A DNA stretch of 64,000 nucleotides, taken from assembly GCF_030445035.2 (NCBI RefSeq), contig NC_080679.1:117711992-117775991 (forward strand), in the 5' to 3' direction. A program made the translations under genes and the position numbers. Shown here piece after piece: positions 1 through 13,440 of the stretch (its first letter is position 1; every line of letters starts with the position of its first letter). The notes below the pieces were generated by a model. It did no database searches and was not told where the DNA came from. It worked only from the letters and a program-made list of their open reading frames with translations. This DNA comes from Dasypus novemcinctus (Eukaryota > Chordata > Mammalia > Cingulata > Dasypodidae).

Positions 1-584
1 CCAGCAAAGGAAATAGTAGAAAATCCATGGGAGAGGAGAACACTGGAGAATCAAAGCATCTTTTATTTACTTTTCTGGTCTTAGGTATTGACGGACGAGG
101 TGGAGGTTCACGTGTTGAATGAGTTTCTTGACATCAGAAGATCTGCCACCCACTATTCCTAATGCTTAAAGGTGGCTTTTGGGTTTTTTGTTTTGTTTTG
201 TTTTTTGGTGGGGGGAGGAGGGAGGGAGAAATGGGGGAAGTTGAGGAATTTAGGGAGTATCATCAGGTCATTTAATGTCGGTTTAAAATGGCCCTGCCCC
301 AAGGTGGGTAGCTTGTCAAATCTTTGTCTTTCTGACCAGTAGCATCAGGCAGCCCCTGTTTTTAACATCACTACAATGTAATGGGTTCTAGTATGGAAAA
401 GTCACAGGCTAATCACCGACAGGCTTTGTTCCATCCACGCCTTTACTTTAAACAAAGGAAACATCGGGAGAGTTCATACACAAATTCCTGATTTCCATTT
501 CTCTTGAAAAATCAGAAGGTCTGGCAACACTGAGCCCACATTCTCACAAGGCAAAAATTCAGCCAGAACTCAGGTGCCATGAGA
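1..584. other. Single-copy intronic sequence
   Basis: No gene or clear repeat is seen. A T/G-rich simple stretch followed by a purine-rich run occupies about 178-245. Confidence 0.4.
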
Positions 585-835
585 AGTGATTGAGAGCAGG
601 AACTTGGCAGCTGGACTCCCTGGATTTGAATTCTGGCTCTCCTGGTTCCCCACAGCTGCTGGACTTTGGGCAGGATGCTTACTTCTCTCTTCCTCCATCT
701 CTTCATGCATTAAATGAGGTCGCTGATAGTACTGGCCTGAATCAAGTTCTTTGCAGCGTGCAGAGCAATAGCAAGCGCTATGGCTGGCATGCAGCAAGTG
801 CCATGTAAGTGCTTGTTAAGTAAGCACAGATTGCC
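585..835 (+). repeat. MIR SINE
   Basis: The core reads in MIR order on the + strand: a ctggatttgaattctggct block near 620, a ttgggcaggatgcttactt block near 667, a cttcatgcattaaatgagg block near 701, and a ggctggcatgcagcaagtg block near 782. The resemblance is to the MIR consensus as I remember it, with heavy divergence as expected for this old mammalian SINE. Confidence 0.75.
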
Positions 836-3800
836 CTCTAAAGTGGGTGTGTGCACTGCAGTTCACCACAGTCCCCACTCACACGAACTGAACATGAGTT
901 TGCGCCAGGACCCTTCTCCATGCCCTGCCGGCCCTGTCGACAATGAATCCTCTCCATCAGCAGTGTTGGGGGGGAGGGAAGAGGTTCAACGAGGACCAGA
1001 AGGAGCCCAGAGGGGAGGTAGGCAGGAAGGGTCTTGCCCCACTCCAGACTTCAGCTGTCCTCAGGGACTCAATTAAGCACAAGAGCCATAAAAAGATGGA
1101 CAGGATGTCTCCTGCCCCAGAAGCAGGCCTATCCTCCCTGGCAACCCCAAAGGACCTGAATCAGGGGGAAGTGCTGTTGCAGCCACAGCTCTCTACCTAA
1201 TCTGCAAAACCTTGCTTCCACGGGAAGAGCCACAAAGGAGAGGCTCCTTTCCCCCCCTGAGTATTCGCAGCCTTAGGAGGGAAGGGTGTCCGGGTACGTA
1301 TTCATTACCACTAAACGTAGCTGCTGGGCGTGGTAACTCAGACTCGTGTTTTTCCAGAATGTTGGGAGGTTGGCATGAGCCAGAGCTTCCTGTTCTTTAG
1401 TCAATTTACTCAGGAGTCAAGAGGTTTAAAACGTGCTCTGCCTGCCACCAGAGGCACATTCATTTCCATCGTTACTGGGCAAAGGGCTTCAGTATCTCTC
1501 CGAAGGTCCATCCAAGGACTCTGCCCTCAGAGTCCTGTTGAATGGGGTCCACCGGTCACCCACAAACCCACACTCTGCTCTGCTTCCCTCGGAGCGGGCT
1601 GCTGGCTGCCCATCCCGGGATGAACACATCGATGCTTTCACAAACATTTTCCCCTCCGTGCAATTTTTTCCTTGAGGCAGGAGAAAGAGACCTTCTCATT
1701 ATTTATCTTGAGTGTTTGATAGGCCTCCTTTGAGAAGGTCATTGTCTGCTACAGCAAAATAATCATGGGATTTCTGGACAAGCTGGCAAGAGAAAAATGA
1801 TTCATTATTTCAAGAATTATTTTGCCTTCAGCTCCCAAAATGGATGAAGGCTTCTAACAATATGTAACAGCAAGCGAGGCTTAACTTATTATATGAAAGG
1901 TTACACTTTAAAGGGAAAAGAAGTTCAAACATTACATTTTTGGCTCCACCGTGATGTAACAGGGGGCAAGGCGGCCTGTCTGTTGCCCCCGAGGTTGCCT
2001 GGATATTATGGTGGTACTCCCTTTGCAACGGAGGCCTCCCTGCCCTGCTCCCTTCTCATCCATTTGGGCTAATGAGATTGGAAGGATTCTTTGAGGTTCT
2101 ATTCAAGCAGCACCCACAGCCTCTGGTTCCTTTCGGGATGTGGGAACAAAAAAGCATACGTATCCATCTCTAGGCTCACCCTGACCCCACCCTGCTTCTT
2201 GCCGTGCCATACAAAGTCATACAGCTTCACAGCAATTTATTTTACTGAAGGAGGCGGGGGCGCACTGCTTAAGTGCGTTGGATGGTATTGTGAAATATGC
2301 CAAATGGTAGTGCATAAGCCAACCCATGCATCCCTGCCAGGTACTGAGGCAGCTATTATATTGTATTATTTTTGCAATAAAGTTTGTATGGCATGAGTGG
2401 AAGCCAAATACCCAGAACGAGGCAGCCTAGCTGATAAAGGTACTGAATTTTAAAATGAAACAGCAGAGGCTGGGTGATCAATATGACCTTGACTATTCAC
2501 AAGCCAAATAACTTATGGAAATAATGTAAAGACCCTGTGAACTCTTTTGCCTGACAGAAAGGTTTTAAATAATATCTTAAGAAAATCAAAAGCAAACATC
2601 CCCTGGACCTTCTTTACAGATTGGATCTGAAATGAAAGACCCTGAGTTACACAATTAACTATTGATTTTGTTGATCCATATTTAATTCTCCTAGCAATCG
2701 AGTTGTGTTTACACAGTCGTGCGAGGCAGACATACTTCACTCAGAGCAAGACGCCTTCCATTTTTACATTAATTTAAAAATTGAATTGTTCTGTGCATGT
2801 GAGACAAAAATCAGGTTTATTTTGATTGCAGTGGCTGGCTGCCTTAAACCTCATAAAGCAGCATTAAGCCAGGCTAGCTGGTTCCTGAAGAGGATACCAT
2901 CTCTAGAGCAACAGTGAGTTTGCCAAATGAATATGTTTTGGGTGGTAGAGAGAGAATTAAAAGCAACTGCATGCCTCCTGGTACTAGAATTTTCTACTAT
3001 GGCGGCTATAATTTAATCTCTCTACAGTTTAGTTTCTTGACTTGATACACCCGCTTACGTTTGTAGCAGTCAGTCTTGTTGCGGGGTCTTAAGAAGGTCG
3101 CTGGCATGTTACTTAGTCCCTCGCTCGGAAGCGTCATGCCCATCACCAAGCCTCCCCTTGCCTGAAGGAGCTAGCCATCTGAATGAGAGCCAGTTGCTGG
3201 GGACTGGCTTGGACCAGACAAGGCAACATTTGCTAGGGGAAGGAGGCATTTAAAGCAAATGGTAGAAGCCGTGTCTGGACCATCGATCACGAGCCTGCCC
3301 TTCAGAAACTTTTCACCCCTACCCACCAGGAGCTTATCGTCTGGGCTGTTACTCCTAGATTTCCAGAAAGTGATGACAGCTGCTGCCTTCCCCAACCCAT
3401 GGACCACAGAAGGCAGCACCACAGAAGGCAGAGATGACCCAGATCAGAGCTCCCAACCAGGACGGCCGTAGGATGTGGGCCCACACGTCTCTGCTCTTGA
3501 CTGAAAGAAGAAACTGCTTCTGCCAAAGTAACCTAGAGTCAGGGATCCATTAATCTACCAGGCACACTGGTTCTTCATGCTAGCCTGGAATCCAAGAGAC
3601 CATGCCATTGCTGAGACCCTGGGGCTGGAAAGCCCTTAGGTTATCTCAATCCAGTGAAATTGCCTGATGTTATAGGTCTCTTCATCATGGAAAAACAGGC
3701 ATTAAAGAAAACTTGGTCCAGTCCATGAACTCCTGTAGGAAATGAGAGAGTGAAAACAGATCTAATAAGGACAACATGCATTAAGCCTGGAAGATATGCA

Positions 3801-4469
3801 AGACATAGTGTCAGAAGCTGAGAAAGAAAGCAGAATAAAATCTAGTCCAAGGCCTCAGGAAGCTTGTGATAGAGTTGGGAAGTGGAACATAGATATGAAA
3901 AGAGCCTGTACAAAATAATGGATATTAAGCTCAGTGTCAGGTGGATAATTAGGCCATTTAGTCCAGGTATTTGTGGAGAGAAAGACCCCCAGGGGAGAGC
4001 TATCACAGACATAGAACCAGAGTTCTTGATAACTGCAAAGGATCAAAGATACTAGTTATAAACCATGGGTACTACTGAAAACAATATGGGATTGTAGAAA
4101 AAGGAGAAATCATATTTAAATATGTTGAATTTGGGAGGTATCTAGGCCCAGAAAACATAAGAAAGGTGAGTATAATAAAGTTAACATTTGAGAAATACCT
4201 TTCCAAATGCTGGGGCCGGTGAAAAATGGAAGAAGATCCAAAGAAGCTTCAACCCATTTAGGGAGCTATTTTGAAAACAGAACTGAGATGAGAGGATACA
4301 TCCATAACTTTGAATTTGACAGGATATTTGTGTTCTCAGTGCCATTATCAGGCCGAACAGCAGGCAAAATAGACTATTCTTCTAACTCAATGAGGCAGTT
4401 CTCAGGGATTTGCCCCCTGAGATATGTGCAGCTTTGTTCTGTATTGGCATCATACTAAAGCATCCTCAA
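836..4469. other. Long single-copy intronic block
   Basis: No gene and no confident repeat. Several AT-rich parts (about 1690-1920 and 2640-2880) have mixed composition without repeat resemblance and could be conserved noncoding DNA. Purine-rich sequence at 3700-4000 may be a very old L2 body but is too diverged to call. Confidence 0.35.
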
Positions 4470-4590
4470 CAGGTACATCCTACATGATACATGTCACTGT
4501 CTTGTCTGCCACTGTATCTCCAGTATCTAGAATAGTATCTTACATAGGGCAGGTGTCAGTAAATATCTGTTGAATGAATAAAATAAAAAA
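4470..4590 (+). repeat. L2 LINE 3' end
   Basis: The segment follows the L2 3' consensus: a tatctccagtatctagaat block at about 4515, then an acatagggcaggtgtcagtaa block, ending in tatctgttgaatgaataaa. Strongly diverged and short. Confidence 0.65.
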
Positions 4591-4770
4591 AAAAATTAAA
4601 TAGTGAGAACAGCATAATAAAGCAATTATTTACAAGGTAATGAATAAGACAGGTTTTTCCCTTACGCTTATGGTTCCAACATAACTCATCATAAAAATGT
4701 ATCCTTCTCACATATGCTTTTATGATGCCCACCATTATGAAGGTATTAGAAATTTTCTTTTGGAAGGAGA

Positions 4771-4803
4771 ACATATATATATATGTATATATACATATAT
4801 ATG
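4771..4803. repeat. AT-rich dinucleotide microsatellite
   Basis: Alternating A and T with occasional G or C interruptions, directly readable as an imperfect (AT)n tract. Confidence 0.85.
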
Positions 4804-7349
4804 AGCTTTTATTATACTCGCCAGAATCATGAAAAAAATTTTATATTTTTTCTATTAAGAGCAACTAAAAATATGCACTCCAAGTTGTAAACATAGTATA
4901 TGGTGTTAGTATACACGACTTCATGCTGTATTTTTCTGTGACAATGTTCATGGGCTCTTTATTCTACCCACACATTGACACCTAAGACAGACATGGCCCT
5001 GCTCACTGGACAGATGCATATCATATTTAAGGCATGAGATGATGGAAAGGGTAGTCAGAGGAAAAAGTCTAATCAATCTTTTAAGTCAAGCAAGGAGCAT
5101 ATATATTTATTTTCATTCATGATGGTACCTATAAATTAAAGGCAGAAAGGCATGATGCTCTTATTCCCATCAGCTGGAATTATTGACCTGACACTGAAGT
5201 CAACAGATTTAGAAGTCCCAAGTTCATAACCTGCTCAATTCTCATTCCTGAATAAAAATTTTAGTTAATACTGCTATGCTGGAAGAAGAAAAAGGAATCT
5301 AACAATGTAGATATGCATATTCTTCTTACTTAGGCTTATTATAAAAACTGATCTCAATGAGCTGGCTTCTTTTCTCAATTCCACATCACCATAAAATTGT
5401 GTAGATTTTACTTTTGGAGAAATTGATCAGAATACTGATCAAATCTCATGCACTACTAAAGGTGACCAATATATATATTTTAAATTAGATTTGTGGATCT
5501 GTTTAGCATCTGGGGAAAAAAAAGTTTTCCCATGAGCATTTCAAGTGGTAGCATTAATGTTAGGTTTGAAGAAATCACAAACGTGGTTTTATATTCATGT
5601 AACCTAACAATTGATCCCAGCTTTCACTTCCATGCCTTTCCTCTTCCCATATGCTTTTCTCTAACATAAAGTTCATAATTTTTTTTCTCTTGTACCACAG
5701 GGCATGGCCCCATATCTTCCCCCATTTTCCATATATGGCACATTCCCCAATTCTTTGATAAAATGACTTCTCTTCCCTTACCTTTTTAATCTAGTTTTTA
5801 AATGTCCTTTGTGACCAGTGTTTATGTCTGCAATTCATTTTCTTCCTTTCTATAAGGTATATTATTTTCTAGCAACCCCTAAGCATCCTACTGACTTTCT
5901 CTCTGCTTGCTTTTTTCTCAAAAAGCTCATTTTTCCCCTCTGGGTTCAGGGGTTCCAGCAGAGGTCATTGAAAGTCATTGATCATAGTAAAGGACAGCAA
6001 TATAGTTAATAATGGCCATAAAAGCACATCTTAGCTGGAAATTACTCTCTCACCTAATAAAACCAGTTTGCCCTGGAGATACTGAAGAATCTCCAGGACC
6101 CCAGTCAGGGAATAGAGAGTGCCCCAAGTGCCAAATCACATCTCCCTACACGTGGCTGGACAGAGAGAGTGGTTCTCTATTACCCATGCTTCACATTAAT
6201 TTTTCACAAGGGCAATTGAAGAGTAATGGGTCCAGCTGAGGTAAGAGAGGGACTTGAGCACTGGGAGAAAGTAATTATCCAGGTTGGATTTTGACCAGGT
6301 TAACAGGGTTAACACCACAACTCTTGAGAAAAGTGTGGAGGAGTCTCTAGTGTTCACCAAAGGTCATGCCATCTATTTTTATGTCTCATCCAGAAAGTAG
6401 CTGCACCAAGAATGCAGTAAAAGGTGGCATTAAGGAAGAGATTAACTGATGCCTCTGAGAAAAGAGAAATGACTTCAGCTGCATCTTTTCTCTCGAGGTT
6501 GACCTGCCCCCCAGCAAATTTCACTTAATATCGACTTTGAGATGTGAGCAAATCTTCAACTGAGAGATTTTGGATTAAAATTCTTCCTCTCCATTCCTAA
6601 AACACTTGACTATAACACATAACTCTTCCCTGAGTCCATCATCCCCATGCCCAAGATTTGCTCAACAGGAAAGGGATTGGGGAAAATCACACCTCAACTC
6701 TTGCCCAAAGCCCTGGATTAAACAGACTGTCTCCTCTATTTGACTTATCTGCTTCTAGATGGAATCTCTGCTCATCTTTCCATCTACTGAGTCATCTCCC
6801 TCCTATTTCCTCACCCATGGAGTCTTCTCTGCCCTGCCCAACTTACTGCAGTATCTGAATTTTCCCTCATCTTCTTGGCCTTAATGCATATGTGACTGTT
6901 GTGTTAAAATCTGCATCCTATGTAGTGAGAGATGTTGGGCAGTGATGGGGGAGTGGTGACAACGCTTCTTCCCAGTTCCAGGTATTTCTCTCAGTGGCAG
7001 GGAGCTCCTCAGGACAAGCTGGCCTGTCTCGGCCCCTAGCTTTCCCTCCTCCCCAGGGAGAAGAGTAAATTATTTACCTAGTAAGTTGGGGAGAGGAACT
7101 GGGAGTGTTTCAGCATCTTGCTGTCTCTACTCAGGCTGCCTGTTGGAGGCCTAATTTCTGTTCTGTTCCTCCTTGTCGCATGCTTTATGGGGAGAGCCTT
7201 ACCCCCAGTCCAGGGATGCCAGAGGCTGAGTGGTAAACTGTGCCTGCCTATTTCTGGGGACAAGTTTTAGGAAAACCACTTCTTGCCAGACAGAAACCTC
7301 ATTCTCCTGTAGACGCTGTCTCAATTAAGAAAGCTGATATTTTGGCCTC
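4804..7349. other. Single-copy, AT-rich intronic block
   Basis: No gene and no confidently named repeat. Scattered A/T runs and a short tata tract near 5470 are the only simple features noticed. Confidence 0.35.
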
Positions 7350-7810
7350 GTGGTGGTTCGAAGCTGTATGTACCCCAGAAAAACATGTTCTTAAACCTAA
7401 TCCGTTCCTGTGGGTGTGTAAGTAGGAACTTTTGTTGAGATGACTTCAGTTTAAAGCATCGCCCAGGATGGGTCTTAATCCTGTTACCGGAATCTTTTAT
7501 GAGAGAATGAAATTCAGAGAGAGAGAGAGAGAGAGAAAGCCACAGGAAGCTGACTATCCACAGAACCCAGAAGAGAAGGGAGAGACCAGAAAACATTGCT
7601 GTGTGCCTTGCCTTGTGAAAAATCTAAGGACCAAGGTTCACCTTTAGCCAGCCCCAGAATGCCACTGTCTGTGTGAAGAACGCATCACCATCTCGATGAT
7701 GCCTTGATTTGGACTTTGTCCCCAGCCTCAAACCGTGAGTGAATAAATTCCCATTATTTAACCAGACCCATTTCCTGTTATTTGCTTGAGCAGCCTGGGA
7801 GACTAAAACA
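7350..7810 (+). mobile_element. Solo LTR, MaLR/MLT1-like
   Basis: The element is about 460 bp. It starts near tggtggttcgaagc and ends gactaaaaca, with an internal AATAAA at about 7742 followed by a conserved 3' block (ttgcttgagcagcctgggag). This layout is like mammalian MaLR LTRs. The flanking bases gcctc at 7345-7349 recur at 7811-7815, fitting the 5-bp duplication made by ERVL/MaLR integrases. No internal retroviral sequence is attached, so it is a solo LTR. The subfamily is not identified. Confidence 0.6.
7517..7537. repeat. (GA)n microsatellite inside the LTR
   Basis: About ten GA units in tandem, within the purine-rich middle of the LTR at 7350-7810. Confidence 0.85.
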
Positions 7811-7954
7811 GCCTCCCACCTGCCTTTTCCTGTGATCTTCTTCTTATTCCAAATTAAGATAGAGAAGATGGCCATTAGGATTATCTATTGTGCCACCTCA
7901 AATTCCAGTAATAGATGCACAAATGACACCCAATTAAGAATTTTTATTGTCACA

Positions 7955-8120
7955 GAGCTTTATAGGGCTGAAGTGTCTAACAAACATTAATGTAAAGAAA
8001 CTAAGTTTCAGAGGGGTTACACAGCTAATTAGTTCAATGCCAGGAATTGAACACAGGTGTCCAAATATCTGGTCTAGTGCATAGCAATTAAGTTCCCAAG
8101 TTGTGTAGTTAGGCTGCTTG
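7955..8120 (-). repeat. MIR SINE, minus strand
   Basis: The + strand shows the reverse-complement MIR core: an aactaagtttcagaggggttacacagctaatt block near 8000, followed by a gccaggaattgaacacaggtg block near 8038. Confidence 0.7.
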
Positions 8121-8149
8121 CACTCCTTATCCTCTACCTCATTCACCAT

Positions 8150-8300
8150 GTATATGAGACCTCTCTACCCTTTGTGTTCCCATTGGTATAATGGGGGTGA
8201 TATTAGTGCTGGCTAATTAAATGATAACACTCATGCAAGGCTCTAACCCAGGACCTGACATCTAGTAAAATACTTCATAAGTGTAGCTATTATTTTCCTA
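8150..8300 (+). repeat. MIR 3' half
   Basis: A gttcccattggtataatgg block, a ctggctaattaaatgataac block and a gacatctagtaaaatacttca block follow the order of the 3' half of MIR. Confidence 0.55.
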
Positions 8301-9930
8301 CCACATGCCCTCCCGAACTGACTGGCTCCGAATCTCTGTAGCAGTAGAGAAATAAGAAATGGTGTTGATTAAGTCACTGTTTTCATTAATTTGTACTAAG
8401 AGCTCCAGCCTTCATTATAGTTATTCATGTCCTGAGGAATCTTGCTGCATTTGAATTGCACAAGATTTGAATCTCTTCCTGGCATTTTACAGTACATATA
8501 GTTACGTATAGTAACCAGTATTGCCATGATGTCATCAGGAGACACAACTGACTTGAAATCATGCATGAGCCACCTTCTTCCTAGAACCATAATTGGTTGT
8601 GCTATTTCGTGAATTTGCTAGTTGTTTCTCCCTTGCTGTGGACAGGAGGCTCGGTCTGTACATGTATAACATGTATCTCTTGGAAATTGATACCATCAGG
8701 TATATGTTTTCTTCTGGCTAGTCACCTGAGTTTTTCTGTATCTCCTTAAATATTTCCCCTATCTTCCTTATGGCAAGGGCCCATATCGTCTTCTATTTTA
8801 TGCTTCCTAGTATTCCGGATATTGCCTTAGAAAGAATCTCTACTTCATGATTACTGTTTTTTTTTAAAAAAGAAAAGAAAAGGTAAGCATTTCTGTGTAG
8901 AAAATCAAGAAACCGAGTTTCCAGGTCTAATTTTACCATTAAACCTATTTGATTTTGTATGAACCACTTAACCCTCCATAAATATACCATGTAAAGCACA
9001 GCAGGCTCAGGCCTCACTCACCTTCCAGGTTAAGGTCAGAGCAAAGTGAGATAATGTATGGGAAAGCTCTTTGGAAATGAAAAGCCATTTACAAACCAGG
9101 TATTGAATGGATAGTTCCCTAAGTCTGGGTGTGTTTCTTAGAATCCCTTGGAGTAGACAGGTCTCTGTGTTTCTCTCTTTACAATAATTCTGTTTATAAC
9201 AGAATTTAAACGGGCAAGAGAAAGATAAATTTGGGCAACCGCTTGTCCTGAACCAGCCTACAGGGTGGTCTACAGACACACTGAGGCATATGGAATGGAA
9301 ACTTCCCAGGAATGCCCTCCCTCTTCCTTACTGTGTATCTTAATCCTGTTTACTCTTCAAAGTCATTTCCAGAGCCCCCTCCTCCATTAACTTCCTCTGA
9401 GTATCAAGGCCACATGGATTTCTTGCACAAAGTCAATCACTTACTAGACTGGTTTCTTTGATTGATTGATTGATTGACTGCCTGAGTAAATGCAAGGAAT
9501 TAAATTAGGTAAGGTATAATTCTCAAAAGATTTCTGAACAATCTGTAACTATCCATTTCTTGCTTAAATTATCACTAATAGTGCTATGGTTACATTAAAG
9601 CCAGGGAAATATTTTAAGAATATGCAAACCTATTTATTTTCAACTTGAAAATACACTCTCACCTTCCCTGTTGAGCCCCACATTTGTTCCCAAGTGCAAG
9701 AAAAAGCCCCACCAAAAAGTGAACTGTACAACTGTTGCCACCTATGGGTGACAAATGTATTATATGAATTTTATCATCATTCTGATGAAGCACGGTATCC
9801 AGTGGAAATGGAGATGTTTATGGAACCCACACAATTCTTGACAAACACTGATCTTCACTGGGTTTGTTTTCATTGTCATTATTATTATTTTATAATAATT
9901 ATTTCAGATGCCTTCCTCAAAAGAGAATAT
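8301..9930. other. Intronic block with one probable MIR and an (ATTG)n tract
   Basis: No gene is seen. Positions 8905-9090 resemble a diverged + strand MIR (aaccgagtttccaggtctaat, then aaccacttaaccctccataa). A short (ATTG)n tract lies at about 9458-9477. The rest is unassigned. Confidence 0.4.
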
Positions 9931-9944
9931 TGACTGAAATTTTT

Positions 9945-10095
9945 CCAGTCTGCCTGGGTCCACACCGCAGCTCCACCACATACTGCCACAAACGGAGGTA
10001 CTAATGTTATTAATACCTTCCCTGTAGGAGTGCTGTGAGGATGAAAACAGCAATCCACACAAAGCGCTGAGTGGAGAGCCTGCTCAGAACAGCAC
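9945..10095 (+). repeat. MIR SINE fragment
   Basis: A gtctgcctgggtccacaccg block is followed by a tgctgtgaggatgaaaacag block and an acaaagcgctgagtggagag block, in the order of MIR. Confidence 0.6.
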
Positions 10096-10429
10096 GCAGC
10101 TGAAAGTTAACCATAAGTGCCATGATTAGTTTGCAAAGCACCTTCACCAACAGTGAAGGACTGTGGACTATTTTGTTACAATTTGCCAGATATATCATTA
10201 GCACATTATTGTTTGACCTCAATACCTCTTTATATTTCAAATGCAGATGTGATGTGACTTCAAAATTTTGGAAGTACCTAAGGTTTGACACGACAGTGTT
10301 AAGGCTGGTTGGTTTGCTATGCTCCTACATGGAAGCAGGGAAGTCAGCCACTTTTATTCTTAGCTGGCAGGACCACCAGAGACGCTGGAGCCAACAGTTG
10401 AGGCTCTTCCAATGCTAGAGGAAGTTTAA

Positions 10430-10535
10430 CACATCACCAAGTACCCACTGAATATCTACTGATGATTGGGCATTGGGCTGGGCCTTTGAGGGGAAACGTG
10501 GACAATAACATGAAAACGAACAGGAACCCTACTTC
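10430..10535 (-). repeat. L2 LINE fragment, minus strand
   Basis: The + strand shows the reverse complement of an L2 3' region: a gaatatctactgatgattgg block, then a gggctgggcctttgaggg block and a gacaataacatgaaaacgaa block. Confidence 0.5.
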
Positions 10536-11123
10536 AGAACCTCAAACAGTGCAAAGATTGTGATTTGACCTACAGAATGGAGTTTGTTTATTCTTTTATG
10601 GTTTTGTTTTAATGTGAGCCAATAGTTAAAATATAAGCAAATATTGCTCTAGATTGATGGCCCCACCTTAAAAATCAAAAGATCTGAACCTAAGTTTGTA
10701 CACAGCAGCAGTATGCTGGAATTAAGTCACCATTGCTCCCTTTAGACAAAGCTCATGTGTTGAGTTCACCGCGGACCTCACCACTCCCTATAGCTCCCCA
10801 GCCCTAAGGCTGAATGCCAGTTGGCCCTTTTGATCACACTTGCACTGATGTTTTTCTCTTATAGTCAAGAAATAGTTCTGTAATCACCACCTGATCAAAA
10901 CTGTGACAAAAAAAGAAAGACAAAATGGGCCATGCCTTCATTTCCATCACCTCTGTGGCCACTGTAGGCCTTCGTTGCAATTAACTGAAGAAACAAATTT
11001 ACAATCATGAAATATTTAGAAAACCAGATTTAACACCCACAGGGGTTAATTAACTCTTCTCTCATCTCTGTTGTAACACTCTGAATTACACTTTCACCTG
11101 TGTCCTCTCTCTAAGATGGTAAA
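10536..11123. other. Single-copy intronic sequence
   Basis: No gene or repeat recognised. Confidence 0.35.
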
Positions 11124-11131
11124 TTCTAGAC

Positions 11132-11311
11132 CAGTGCTTCTTAAATTTAGTATCTATCAAAATCACATGGCAAGCTTGTTAAAACAGATTTCTGGACCTC
11201 AGAGTTTCTGATGTAGGTGGTAAATGTGGGGCCCAAGAAATTGCATTTCTAACAGGTTCCCCCCATACTGCTGCCGCCGCTGGCCTGGGAACCACACTTT
11301 GAGAACTCGTG
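11132..11311 (+). mobile_element. MER5A (hAT-Charlie nonautonomous DNA transposon)
   Basis: This 180-bp element begins cagtgcttcttaaa and ends tttgagaactcgtg, giving terminal inverted repeats typical of MER5A, whose usual length is just under 190 bp. It is bounded by an 8-bp target duplication, ttctagac at 11124-11131 and ttctagaa at 11312-11319, with one mismatch. The internal order (acatggcaagcttgttaaaa, then ggacctcagagtttctgatg) also matches the family as I remember it. Confidence 0.88.
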
Positions 11312-11334
11312 TTCTAGAAGAGGGATCCCGTCTT

Positions 11335-11515
11335 ACTGTTACCTACCATGTACCAAGTGTCTACTACTACGTGTCAGAGACCCGAGACGCTTTATTTCTA
11401 ACACTTGCCTCAATCCTGAAAGAAAGGTGTGTGCTATCACCATTTTATACAGGAAGAAGGTCAGTTGGGGCTCAAAGTAACTGAAAGAGATAAGCAGAGA
11501 TTCAAGCTCAAGCTT
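11335..11515 (-). repeat. MIR SINE, minus strand
   Basis: A taccatgtaccaagtgtctac block, an atcaccattttatacaggaag block and a gagattcaagctcaagc block on the + strand are the reverse-complement MIR order. Confidence 0.7.
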
Positions 11516-12361
11516 GCCTGCCTCCACGGCCTGGGCAGGACATGGTTTTATTCAGTATGTGTCCTCAGCAGCGAGTCCCTCCACCTGCCCCATGTTGACT
11601 TCTCTAACAAGTATTTGTTGAATAAATTCGAGACCAGTATAGACCAGAAAGAGGCAAAGAAAATGATATGATTCTTAAGTGAAGAAAAGGGGAGAGGACA
11701 TTCAGGAGAAGGGAACATTGCATTGGCTGCCCTTTATTGACCTACATTTGTTATAATCAAAGCACTTCCTACTCTCTGTGTTTTTAATATTGTGCTACAT
11801 AATTCTTTAAAGAATGCTTAAAAACTGGCACAACATAAAAAAGGGGTTCTTGTGTGGCATTATTGCTAATGATGGAGCCACTTTTCTGTAATCAATTAGT
11901 AATCTGTTCCTCAGTCAGCTTCTGGTTTCAAGGTAGCCATTTGAGATTGAAAATTAGCTCAGTAAGAAATGTTCCTGTATGTTAATAGCATAATGAAATA
12001 AGTACCAATTCAAAGATGATTTTCAAATATTCCCATAGAATGACACCATTTCCCATAGCAGAAAAAAATCCTGCTCTTGGGAGACTGAAACTGTCTATTC
12101 CCATTTTTCTTTCTTTTCTCTTTCTATTAAATATTTAGTATGTGGAATCCAGAGGATTTGGCTGTGTCTGTTTTTCCCTTGATCAAAACACACTTTCCTC
12201 ATTTTATCTTTATCGTAACAATTGCAGGGAGGGCAGATCACATATAATAGAACCTTGAGCTTAAGCAGTAGAGATGGTTTGGCAGGATATTGACATAAGA
12301 GCATTTGGGTAGCAAAATGGGGAAAAATGCAAAGAAAAGTATTCCTTGGCCTTTATTACAT

Positions 12362-12575
12362 AAGAGCTTGGTTTAGTGGAAAGATCAAGGAAGGCAGCCA
12401 GACAATAATTCCTGGTCTCTGTCAATCTTGGACAAGTAACTATCTCTCTGAACCATGCTTTCCTCATTTTTAAGGTGGGAAGGTATAACTTGCAGGTTTG
12501 TGAAAAAGGTTACAGATAAAATATGTTGTGTCTACACAGTGAATGCTTAATAAATGGGAATTACTATTACCATCT
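12362..12575 (+). repeat. MIR SINE
   Basis: The element opens with a gagcttggtttagtggaaag block, then cttggacaagtaactatctctctgaa, cctcatttttaaggtggga, and finally gtgaatgcttaataaatggg. This is nearly the full MIR order. Confidence 0.75.
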
Positions 12576-13440
12576 CTAAATCCCTGGCCTTACTTTTTTT
12601 GTGTTTGGATGGGAGTTCCACCTGTAGGAAGAAAAGAAAATGAAACATCTTTGCAGCTTTAACACCGCCACGGTTCTCACTGCTTTTTGCCTCCCTCTCT
12701 CCTCACCAGACACCAGAACCTTAGGAACTGCCTAAACAGCTGAACATCTTTGCCTTTACAGGGTTTTCCTACAATAATTATTTTTGGTTATGGCCTCAGT
12801 GTTTAACAATGTCCTAAAGAGGACCATGACATCCTATACATCACCCCTGCTTAATCTGGTGTTACTAGGACCTCTTAGAGGAGGGGGATTCCTAAAGTGC
12901 AGACCCATTACTATGATTTTTAAGCCCTTGGGCCTCTGAAATGAACACCTGCAGGTTTTGAGAGCTTTTCCAAATATCTTAAGTCTTATAAAGGGACAAA
13001 ATACCAACCAGACAGTGCCTCTGAAACTTGAACACATATTTTAATTTTATAGCATTTTAAGGGGGCTTTATGCCTTTTTTCCCCATATAACTCTAACTTT
13101 TGGCTCAAATTCACTTCCTGTCCATATTTAGAAATAACACAACTAATATTTAGTAAGAGAGGAGTTTAAAACTTTGATTAAGAAAAATAAGGCATTTTAC
13201 CTGAAGACATTTCAAATGGATCCGTTTAAAATGAAGTGGCACTTAACTGATTTGCAAATTTATCTCAGTAAAATGATTAAAATCTTGATTTATCCCTAAA
13301 ATTGTCTTTATTATTACATTTAATTATGCTAGAAGGTAGCTAAAGACTTAAAGGTTCTTTCTATCCCTTTAAACTGTACATTATACAGACAATAATTGAA
13401 TATTGGATAGGATAACTTGATTTTCCAAAGAAATATGTTT
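12576..13440. other. Single-copy intronic sequence before the last NCKAP5 exon
   Basis: No repeat or gene is recognised. Sequence becomes AT-rich approaching the splice acceptor. Confidence 0.35.
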
